Positions 1 through 5,588 of a DNA stretch of 6,193 nucleotides are shown here, in pieces. Position numbers and translations under genes: made by a program. The stretch lies in assembly GCA_021792815.1 (NCBI GenBank), contig JAJYTX010000184.1, positions 1 through 6,193 of the forward strand. Reading direction: 5' to 3'. Each line of letters opens with the position of its first letter. Position 1 is the stretch's first letter. Below the pieces are notes generated by a model. The model saw nothing but the letters and a program-made list of their open reading frames with translations, was not told where the DNA came from and made no database searches. This DNA is from Pseudomonadota bacterium. Its GTDB lineage: Bacteria > Pseudomonadota > Gammaproteobacteria > Steroidobacterales > Steroidobacteraceae.

Positions 1-21
1 GCTCTCCGGGGCCTCGATTTG

Positions 22-1404
22 TCATATTCCGCGGGCAAGCTCGGCCGCCAGTCCGGTGTAGCCGTCGGGCGTGAGCGCCTGCAGCCGGCGCTTGTCCTGT
101 TCGGCGAGCGGCAGTGCCTCGATGAACTCCGCGAGCGCGCGCGCGTCGATCGTCCTGCCGCGGGTGAAGGTCTTGAGCTTCTCGTAGCCCTCGGGCACCC
201 CCGCGGCGCGCAACACCGTCTGCACCGCCTCGCCGAGCACTTCCCACGCACCGCAGAGGTCGGCGCCCATGCGCGCCGCGTCGGCATCAATCTTGCCGAG
301 CCCGCGCCCGAGGGCGTGCCAGGCGATGAGCGCGTGACCGAGGGCCACGCCGAGATTGCGCAGCACCGTTGAATCAGTGAGGTCGCGCTGCCAGCGTGAC
401 ACCGGCAGCTTCTCCGCGAAGTGCCGCAGCAGAGCGTTGGCGATGCCGAGGTTGCCCTCGGCGTTCTCGAAGTCGATCGGGTTGACCTTGTGCGGCATGG
501 TGGAGGAGCCGACTTCGCCCGAAGCGGCCCGCTGCCTGAGGTAGCCGAGGGAGATGTAGCCCCAGAAATCGCGGCACAGATCGAGCAGCACCACGTTGAT
601 GCCGCAGAGCGCATCGCAGTACTCGCCGATCCAGTCGTGCGGTTCGATCTGCGTGGTGTAGGCGTTGCCTGTCAGGCCCTGTGATTCGATGAACGCGCCG
701 CTCAGCGCCACCCAGTCGAGCGCGGGCAGCGCCGCATGCTGTGCGTTGAAATTGCCCACCGCGCCGTTCCATTTGCCGAGGATGTCCACCGCGTGCCAGC
801 GCCGCTCGGCGCGGCGCAGCCGGGCGACGAAGTTGGCGATTTCCTTGCCGAGCGTGGTGGGGCTCGCCGGCTGGCCATGAGTGCGCGCGAGCATCGGCAG
901 GTCCGCGTAGCGGTGGGCGAGCCCGGTGAGGTGCGCGATGCGCTCGGCCAGCGTCCGCGCGAGACAGGCGCGCGCCTCGCGCAGCAGCCGCGCATAACTG
1001 ATGTTGTTGATGTCTTCGGAAGTGCAGCCGAAGTGAACCAGCTCGAGCGAGGCGGCCCCGGCGCCGGCGGCCGCAAGCTGCTCGCGGACGTAGTATTCGA
1101 CCGCCTTGACGTCGTGGTTGATACGCAGCTCGATGGCCTTCACCGCGTGGGCGCATTGCGGGTCCGGGTCCTCGGCGAGCTGCCGGGCGCGTTGTCGTGC
1201 CGACTCCGGCAGCGCCGCTCCAGGCAGCTGCGCCACGCTCGAAGACAGGTGCAGCAGCCAGGCGGCCTCGACCCGCACGCGCTCGCGGATCAGGCCCGCC
1301 TCGGACAGCAGGGCGCGCAGCGGCTCGGTGGCCGCCCGGTAGCGGCCGTCGACCGGTGAGAGGGCGAAAACCGCGGGAAGATCGTCGCGAGGCGTGTCGC
1401 TCAT
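22..1404 (-). CDS. purB: Adenylosuccinate lyase (long, E. coli-type)
   Basis: A cytoplasmic enzyme of purine biosynthesis. It removes fumarate from SAICAR to give AICAR, and from adenylosuccinate to give AMP. The protein is 460 residues, close to the 456 of E. coli PurB. Seen directly: the N-terminal SPVDGRY motif (residues 16-22), FGCTSEDINN (125-134), ARTHGQPASPTT (173-184) with the expected catalytic acid His176, and the superfamily signature GSSTMPHKVNP (299-309) whose first serine, Ser300, is the expected catalytic base. Both fall five residues after the E. coli H171/S295 positions, which supports the alignment. The start is the only in-frame ATG near the conserved N-terminus; no Shine-Dalgarno sequence is visible before it, as the purine-rich tract there lies on the other strand. 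It is divergent from fumC across 116 bp. The gene appears complete, and only 21 bases lie beyond its TGA. Very sure of the family and function. Confidence 0.97.
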   Translation of the reverse strand: MSDTPRDDLPAVFALSPVDGRYRAATEPLRALLSEAGLIRERVRVEAAWLLHLSSSVAQLPGAALPESARQRARQLAEDPDPQCAHAVKAIELRINHDVKAVEYYVREQLAAAGAGAASLELVHFGCTSEDINNISYARLLREARACLARTLAERIAHLTGLAHRYADLPMLARTHGQPASPTTLGKEIANFVARLRRAERRWHAVDILGKWNGAVGNFNAQHAALPALDWVALSGAFIESQGLTGNAYTTQIEPHDWIGEYCDALCGINVVLLDLCRDFWGYISLGYLRQRAASGEVGSSTMPHKVNPIDFENAEGNLGIANALLRHFAEKLPVSRWQRDLTDSTVLRNLGVALGHALIAWHALGRGLGKIDADAARMGADLCGAWEVLGEAVQTVLRAAGVPEGYEKLKTFTRGRTIDARALAEFIEALPLAEQDKRRLQALTPDGYTGLAAELARGI

Positions 1405-1520
1405 GCGCTGCAGGGGAAGAAGTAGGGCTCGGATGGATTATGATAACGCATACCGTGCCGCGGCCGCAGGCGGCCCCCGCGGCACGGGTGGAGCACTGAC
1501 CGGGCCACGGAGCCAATTGA
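1405..1520. promoter_or_regulatory. Divergent purB/fumC intergenic region with promoter-like AT island
   Basis: This 116-bp gap should hold the promoters of both divergent genes. Its only AT-rich stretch is at about 1437-1446. Read on the plus strand it contains TATGAT (1439-1444), one base off the sigma70 -10 consensus, which would start fumC transcription near 1451. On the minus strand the same bases read CATAAT or TATCAT, also one base off, and could serve purB. No convincing -35 hexamer is present at 16-18 bp on either side, so the assignment is tentative. A Shine-Dalgarno-like GGAG at 1509-1512 sits 8 nt before the fumC ATG and supports that start. Confidence 0.45.
1453..1487. repeat. 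11-bp perfect inverted repeat upstream of fumC
   Basis: CCGTGCCGCGG at 1453-1463 is repeated inverted as CCGCGGCACGG at 1477-1487, around a 13-base spacer. All eleven pairs match. It has no T-tract, so it does not look like an intrinsic terminator. If the TATGAT at 1439-1444 is the -10 of fumC, the hairpin would begin within a few bases of the 5' end of the mRNA. It could act as a stabilising 5' stem, or as a dyad operator in DNA. The repeat is seen directly; its role is inference. Confidence 0.6.
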
Positions 1521-2924
1521 ATGACGAATTCCTTTCGAATCGAGCACGACAGCATGGGCGAGCTCCAGGTGCCCGCCGAGGCGCTCTGGGGCGCACAGAC
1601 CCAGCGCGCGGTACAGAACTTTCCAGTGAGCGGCCGGCCGATGCCGCGGGCCTTCATCGGTGCGCTGGGGCTGGTGAAGCAGGCCGCGGCGCGGGCCAAC
1701 AGCCGCCTGGGGCTGCTCGAGGCGGGGCTCGCGGGGGCGATCGAGGCCGCCGCCGCCGAGGTGGCCGACGGCCGGCACGATGCGCATTTTCCGATCGATG
1801 TGTTCCAGACCGGCTCGGGCACCAGCACGAACATGAACGCCAACGAGGTGATCGCCGCGCTCGCCACGCGTCACCTCGGCAGGAGCACGCACCCCAACGA
1901 TCACGTCAACATGGGGCAGAGCAGCAACGACGTCATACCGACGACCATTCACGTCAGCGCCGCGCTCGCGGTGCGACGCGATCTGGCACCGGCGCTCGCT
2001 CACCTGCGCGATGCCCTGCGCACCAAGGAGGATGAAGTCGGAGCGGTGGTCAAGACCGGGCGTACGCACCTGATGGATGCCATGCCGGTGACGCTCGGGC
2101 AGGAGCTTTCCGGCTGGCGGACCCAGGTCGAGGCGGGTCTCGAGCGGCTCTCGGCGGTCGAGCCACGGCTGCTCAGCCTCGCGCAGGGCGGGACCGCCGT
2201 CGGCACCGGCATCAATGCCCATGCGGACTTCGGCCAGCGCTTCTGCCAGGCGCTCGCCGAGCTCACCGGCATCGCCTTCCGCCCGGCGCGCAATTACTTC
2301 GAGGCGCTGTCCTGCCAGGACAGCGCGGTCGAGCTTTCCGGGCAGCTCAAGGTGATCGCCGTCAGCCTGATGAAGATCGCCAACGATCTGCGCTGGATGA
2401 ACAGCGGGCCGCTGGCCGGCCTCGGGGAGATCGCGCTGCCGGCGCTGCAGCCCGGCAGCAGCATCATGCCGGGCAAGGTGAACCCGGTGATCCCGGAGGC
2501 CACCGCCATGGTGTGCGCGCAGGTGATCGGCCACGATGCGACCATCACCGTGGCCGGACAGTCGGGCAATTTCCAGCTCAACGTGATGCTGCCGGTCATC
2601 GCCTACAACCTGCTCGAGAGCATCCGGCTGCTCGCCAACGTCTCGCGGCTGCTCGCCGACCGGGCAATCAGCGGCTTCAAGGTGAACTCCGCCCGGCTCG
2701 CCGAGGCCCTGGACCGCAATCCCATCCTGGTGACGGCCCTCAATCCGGTGATCGGCTACGAGAAGGGCGCGGCGATCGCCAAGAAGGCGTACGCCGAGGG
2801 CCGGCCGATCCGGGAAATGGCCGAGAAGATGACCGACCTGCCGCCCGAGGAGCTCTCGAGGCTGCTCGACCCGGCCGAACTCGCCAAGGGGGGCATCAAG
2901 GGCGGCACCAGCGGCGGTGGTTGA
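1521..2924 (+). CDS. fumC: Class II fumarate hydratase (fumarase C)
   Basis: A TCA-cycle enzyme that reversibly hydrates fumarate to L-malate in the cytoplasm. Class II fumarases are homotetramers without an iron-sulfur cluster, and hence oxygen-stable. The 467-residue length is normal for the family. Seen directly: [14 protein letters not shown] (97-110), the B-site/active-site neighbourhood [14 protein letters not shown] (124-137), [13 protein letters not shown] (178-190) with the expected His183, and [11 protein letters not shown] (312-322) whose first serine, Ser313, is the expected catalytic base. Both are offset by five from E. coli H188/S318. Aspartase and argininosuccinate lyase share the fold, but the motifs and the C-terminal [15 protein letters not shown] favour fumarase. 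The ATG has GGAG 8 nt upstream. The tail ends in a glycine-rich stretch ([11 protein letters not shown]). It is probably the first gene of a unit with the Nudix and mazG genes. Confidence 0.96.
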   Translation: MTNSFRIEHDSMGELQVPAEALWGAQTQRAVQNFPVSGRPMPRAFIGALGLVKQAAARANSRLGLLEAGLAGAIEAAAAEVADGRHDAHFPIDVFQTGSGTSTNMNANEVIAALATRHLGRSTHPNDHVNMGQSSNDVIPTTIHVSAALAVRRDLAPALAHLRDALRTKEDEVGAVVKTGRTHLMDAMPVTLGQELSGWRTQVEAGLERLSAVEPRLLSLAQGGTAVGTGINAHADFGQRFCQALAELTGIAFRPARNYFEALSCQDSAVELSGQLKVIAVSLMKIANDLRWMNSGPLAGLGEIALPALQPGSSIMPGKVNPVIPEATAMVCAQVIGHDATITVAGQSGNFQLNVMLPVIAYNLLESIRLLANVSRLLADRAISGFKVNSARLAEALDRNPILVTALNPVIGYEKGAAIAKKAYAEGRPIREMAEKMTDLPPEELSRLLDPAELAKGGIKGGTSGGG

Positions 2925-2934
2925 GCGGCGCTCC

Positions 2935-3618
2935 ATGGGGTCCGTGGCACCGGCCGCCAGCGCCGCGCCGCCGGCCATCACGCTCGAGCGGATCGAGCGC
3001 CGGCTCGCGGGCAGCGTGGCGCGGCATGCGCCCGAGGACTGGCTCATCCCCGGCCAGACGCTGGCCCGCAGCCGGGAGCTGCGCCGGTACTTCCCGTCGG
3101 ATCCGGCCGCCGCGGCGGTCTTGATCCCGCTCGTGGACCACCCGCATGAACCCACCGTGCTGCTGACGCGCCGGGCGCGCGAGCTGCGCAATCACGCCGG
3201 ACAGGTGAGCTTCCCCGGAGGTCACATCGAGGCCGAAGACGGCGGTCCGGTGCAGGCCGCGCTGCGCGAGGCGCGCGAGGAGGTCGGGCTCGAGCCGCGC
3301 TTCGTGTCGGTGATCGGCTTTCTTCCCGATCACGTGGTGATCAGCGGATTTCGCGTCACACCGGTGGTGGCACGCGTCTCGCCCGGCTTTTCGCTGAGCC
3401 TCGACGAAGAGGTGGAGCAGGCTTTCGAAGTGCCGCTGTCGTTCGTGTTCGATCGGCGCAATCACCGCCCGCGCCTCCATCCGCTGCGCGGGACGGACAT
3501 CGAGATGCCGATGACCGATATCCCGTATGGTGAGCACAACATCTGGGGCGCCACCGCCGGGATGCTGCTGACGCTGTACCGCGTCTGCTTCGCCGAGGAG
3601 CCCGATGGGCCACGCTGA
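2935..3618 (+). CDS. Nudix hydrolase, CoA pyrophosphatase type (NudL/YeaB-like)
   Basis: A cytoplasmic Nudix hydrolase, likely to split coenzyme A and derivatives to 3',5'-ADP and phosphopantetheine. From the ATG used it has 227 residues, somewhat longer than E. coli NudL (192), the extra being mostly an Ala/Pro-rich N-terminus. Seen directly: the CoA-pyrophosphatase subfamily signature, from LLTRRARELRNH through GQVSFPGG (about 76-96), running into the Nudix box with Asp102 and REAREEVGL (111-119); Glu115 and Glu116 are the expected metal ligands. As in E. coli NudL, the box has Asp in place of the first Glu and one extra residue before RE. The C-terminal HNIWGATAGML also fits. The start is uncertain: GTG at 2917 would add six residues and overlap fumC by 8 bp, while ATG 2935 lies 10 bp after the fumC stop; neither has a strong ribosome site, so coupling to fumC translation is plausible. 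The substrate is inferred from family. Confidence 0.88.
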   Translation: MGSVAPAASAAPPAITLERIERRLAGSVARHAPEDWLIPGQTLARSRELRRYFPSDPAAAAVLIPLVDHPHEPTVLLTRRARELRNHAGQVSFPGGHIEAEDGGPVQAALREAREEVGLEPRFVSVIGFLPDHVVISGFRVTPVVARVSPGFSLSLDEEVEQAFEVPLSFVFDRRNHRPRLHPLRGTDIEMPMTDIPYGEHNIWGATAGMLLTLYRVCFAEEPDGPR

Positions 3619-4414
3619 GGCCGGCGAGGCTCTCGCGGCACTCCTGACACTCATGGAGCGCCTGCGCGAGCCGGAGCGCGGCTGTCCGTGGGATCGCGAG
3701 CAGACCTTCGGCTCGATCGCACCCTACACCATCGAGGAAGCCTACGAGGTTCGCGATGCCATCGAGCGCGGCCGGCCACAGGATCTGCGCGAGGAGCTTG
3801 GCGACCTGCTGTTTCAGGTGGTGTTTCACGCGCGCATGGCCGAGGAGCGCGGCTGGTTCGATTTCGGTGCGGTCGCCCGCTCGATTCACGAGAAGCTCCT
3901 GCGGCGCCATCCGCACGTGTTCGGTGGGAGCGAGCCGCTGAGCGCCGCGCAGCAGTCGCTGCGCTGGGACGAGCACAAGGCTCAGGAGCGGGCGCAGCGC
4001 GCGCGTGAGGCCGGCGGTGAGGCCAGCGCGCTCGCCGATGTACCGCTTGCCCTGCCGGCGCTGATGCGCGCGGCGAAGCTGTCCCGACGCGCCGCGCGGG
4101 TCGGATTCGATTGGGAGCACGCCGCGCAGGTGCGCGCGAAAGTGCTCGAGGAACTGGCCGAGGTCGATGCGGCGCTCGGCGGCTCCGATCTGGACGGGGT
4201 GGCCGAAGAGCTCGGTGATCTGCTGTTCGCGGTGGCGAACTGGAGCCGGCACCTCTCGGTCGATCCGGAGGAGGCCCTGCGCACGGCCAATACGAAGTTC
4301 GAGCGCCGGTTTCGCCGCATGGAGCAGCTGGCCCGGGAGCGCGGGATGGCCCTCGGGACGCTCGGGGCCGCGCAGTGGGAGGCACTGTGGCAGGAGGTGA
4401 AGCGACAGGGGTGA
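3605..4414 (+). CDS. mazG: Nucleoside triphosphate pyrophosphohydrolase MazG
   Basis: A cytoplasmic all-alpha NTP pyrophosphohydrolase that converts (d)NTPs to monophosphates plus pyrophosphate. In E. coli it also helps to lower ppGpp and to clear aberrant nucleotides. The 269 residues match the two-domain family (E. coli 263). Seen directly: the diagnostic GCPWDREQTF (26-35), then EEAYE (44-48) and EELGDLLF (63-70) as metal-binding helices of domain 1. Domain 2 repeats the pattern with EELAE (182-186) and EELGDLLFAVANWSRH (201-216). A charged linker (about 120-145) joins them, and the end motif NTKFERRFRRME (229-240) is typical. Its ATG lies inside the last codons of the Nudix gene (14-bp overlap, different frame), with GAGGAG at 3595-3600 four bases upstream, pointing to translational coupling. 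This is the chromosomal housekeeping enzyme, not a short phage-type MazG. Confidence 0.95.
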   Translation: MGHAEAGEALAALLTLMERLREPERGCPWDREQTFGSIAPYTIEEAYEVRDAIERGRPQDLREELGDLLFQVVFHARMAEERGWFDFGAVARSIHEKLLRRHPHVFGGSEPLSAAQQSLRWDEHKAQERAQRAREAGGEASALADVPLALPALMRAAKLSRRAARVGFDWEHAAQVRAKVLEELAEVDAALGGSDLDGVAEELGDLLFAVANWSRHLSVDPEEALRTANTKFERRFRRMEQLARERGMALGTLGAAQWEALWQEVKRQG

Positions 4415-4453
4415 GCGGCATGCGCCTGGGACGGCCCGGTCCGGGCGTGAGGC

Positions 4454-4470
4454 GTTCAGCCGCGATTCAC
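4454..4470 (+). promoter_or_regulatory. Candidate PhoP-type tandem operator (GTTCAG-N5-ATTCAC)
   Basis: Two hexamers sharing TTCA, GTTCAG at 4454-4459 and ATTCAC at 4465-4470, are separated by 5 bp and so repeat with an 11-bp period. OmpR-family regulators, PhoP in particular, bind as head-to-tail dimers to direct hexamer repeats of this spacing (the enteric form is TGTTTA-N5-TGTTTA). The site lies before a gene set that includes a PhoP-like regulator. A poor -10-like TAACCT (4482-4487) follows 11 bp after the second hexamer, close to the spacing in PhoP-activated promoters. The match is short, so chance is possible. Confidence 0.4.
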
Positions 4471-4539
4471 AGGCGGTAGGCTAACCTGCGCGCCGTCCGG
4501 CTGCGCGCCGGGGCAGCCAGGGTGCGGGTGACGAGGCGG

Positions 4540-4842
4540 ATGCGCGGGATCATACAGGTCATGCGGGTGGCGCTCGCCGGGGCCGCCCTGGCGCTGGCCG
4601 GGATCGGGCCGCGTGTGCCGCCGGCGCAGGCGCAGGAGGTTGCGGCGCATCCGGCGCACGGTGCGGTGCGCCTGAGCATGGATCAGGCCGTGCGGCTGGT
4701 GGAGGCCCGCTTCAAGGCCCGGGTCGTGCGCGCCGACATCCGCAGGCAGGACGGACAGGTGATCTATGTCATGCGCCTGTTGGATCGGCAGGGCCGGGTG
4801 TTCACGGTGCAGGTCGATGCCACGAGCGGCCGGATTCGCTGA
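4540..4842 (+). CDS. Small exported PepSY-domain protein
   Basis: A protein of about 100 residues with a signal peptide and one PepSY-like domain. Seen directly: a hydrophobic stretch rich in Ala/Leu (VALAGAALALAGIG), then a Pro-containing region ending AQA-QE, a good signal peptidase I site after residue 31 counted from this start. The mature part (about 45-100) has the PepSY pattern: helix MDQAVRLVEARF, then strands VVRADIRRQDGQVIYVMRL and RVFTVQVDATSGRIR, whose final V(D)ATSG(R/K)I is typical. PepSY domains are known as protease-inhibitor-like or sensory modules outside the cytoplasmic membrane; the function here is inferred only. The start is unsure: this ATG has GAGG 3 nt upstream; GTG at 4522 or 4528 (AGGG 5 nt before the latter) and ATG 4561 remain possible, all in frame and all keeping the signal peptide. 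It lies 32 bp before the response regulator and is probably cotranscribed with it, so it may modulate the kinase. Confidence 0.78.
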   Translation: MRGIIQVMRVALAGAALALAGIGPRVPPAQAQEVAAHPAHGAVRLSMDQAVRLVEARFKARVVRADIRRQDGQVIYVMRLLDRQGRVFTVQVDATSGRIR

Positions 4843-4874
4843 GCGCGGCGCGCGGGCACACTGAGAGGATCCCC

Positions 4875-5561
4875 ATGCGGGTACTGGTGATCGAGGATGA
4901 GACGGCGTTGCGCGAGAGCCTGAAGGCGCAGCTCGCGGAGGCGGGATTCAGTGTCGATGCGGCGCAGGACGGGGTCGAGGGGCTGTTCGCCGCGCTCGAA
5001 TACCCGATCGATGTGGCCATCATCGATCTCGGCCTGCCGAAGCTCACCGGGCTCGAGGTGATCGGCCGGCTGCGCTCCGCCGGCCGGACTTACCCCATCC
5101 TGATTCTGACCGCGCGCGACAACTGGCAGGACAAGGTCGAGGGCCTGCAGGCGGGCGCGGACGACTACGTCGCCAAGCCATTTCACTTCGAGGAGCTGCT
5201 CGCGCGGCTGCAGGCGCTGCTGCGCCGCGCCGGCGGCTGGGCGAGCCCGCAGCTCAAATGCGGCCCGGTGCGGCTCGATACCCGCGCGCAGACGGTGCGG
5301 GTGGGTGAGACGCCGGTCGAGCTCACCAGTTTCGAGTATCGCATCCTCGAGCACCTGATGCTGCGCGCCGGAGAGGTGGTCTCCAAGGCCGAGCTCACCG
5401 AGCGGCTCTACGATCAGGACTTCGAGCGCGACAGCAACGTGATCGAGGTGTTGGTGGGCAGGCTGCGGCGCAAGCTCGATCCGCAGGAGCAGCTCAAGCC
5501 GATCGAGACATTGCGCGGCCGCGGCTACCGCTTCTCGCTGTCGCGCGATCCGGCCGGCTGA
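4875..5561 (+). CDS. OmpR/PhoP-family response regulator
   Basis: A cytoplasmic transcription factor of 228 residues, normal for the family. The receiver domain (about 1-117) shows the acidic pair Glu7/Asp8 in VIEDE, the phosphoacceptor Asp51 in IIDLGLPKLTG, the switch Thr79 in LTAR and the conserved Lys101 in VAKPFHFEEL. The stretch after LTAR, NWQDKVEGLQAGADDYVAKP, closely resembles PhoP of pseudomonads and xanthomonads. The C-terminal winged helix (about 128-222) has the recognition helix SNVIEVLVGRLRRKLD and the wing ETLRGRGYRF. It should be phosphorylated by the kinase encoded 27 bp downstream. The ATG has AGAGGA at 4864-4869, five bases upstream, a good ribosome site. A PhoP orthologue is likely, but other members of the OmpR family (for example QseB types) have similar sequences, so no symbol is assigned. 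A candidate self-operator lies upstream of the PepSY gene. Confidence 0.93.
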   Translation: MRVLVIEDETALRESLKAQLAEAGFSVDAAQDGVEGLFAALEYPIDVAIIDLGLPKLTGLEVIGRLRSAGRTYPILILTARDNWQDKVEGLQAGADDYVAKPFHFEELLARLQALLRRAGGWASPQLKCGPVRLDTRAQTVRVGETPVELTSFEYRILEHLMLRAGEVVSKAELTERLYDQDFERDSNVIEVLVGRLRRKLDPQEQLKPIETLRGRGYRFSLSRDPAG

Positions 5562-5569
5562 CCGGCCGG
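5550..5569 (+). repeat. Hairpin spanning the response-regulator stop codon
   Basis: Two identical self-complementary octamers, CCGGCCGG at 5550-5557 and 5562-5569, flank a four-base CTGA. The TGA stop of the regulator therefore lies in the loop of a perfect 8-bp GC stem. No T-run follows, so it is not a classic terminator. It may slow ribosomes or protect the mRNA end, and thereby set the regulator-to-kinase ratio; that role is inference. Confidence 0.5.
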
Positions 5570-5576
5570 GCGCCCC

Positions 5577-5583
5577 GGGGGAG
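5577..5583 (+). promoter_or_regulatory. Ribosome binding site deciding the GTG start of the kinase
   Basis: GGGGGAG lies 5 nt before GTG 5589. It supports this non-ATG start, since the first in-frame ATG (5655) would remove the first membrane segment. Confidence 0.55.
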
Positions 5584-5588
5584 AGCGC

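Noticed and set aside
736..1359. A 207-codon plus-strand frame inside purB.
   Set aside because: Lies wholly opposite the conserved PurB sequence and has no recognisable motif.
1401..3191. A 596-codon open frame antisense to fumC and the Nudix start, and a 497-codon frame at 374-1867 on the same strand.
   Set aside because: They run opposite or out of phase to well-recognised enzymes; their translations are Arg/His/Gly/Ala-rich without domains. Such long shadow frames are expected in high-GC coding DNA.
3356..4421. Long minus-strand frames across the Nudix and mazG genes.
   Set aside because: Low-complexity Arg/Ala/Pro-rich translations with no family motif, opposite two clear genes.
4434..4446. 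Palindrome GCCCGG-T-CCGGGC after mazG, considered as a transcription terminator.
   Set aside because: As a hairpin it keeps only about four pairs and no T-run follows; chance is likely in such GC-rich sequence.
4456..4679. Short minus-strand frames over the gap between mazG and the PepSY gene.
   Set aside because: They extend into the PepSY signal-peptide coding region, have Arg/Pro-rich compositions and no ribosome site or homology that I recognise.
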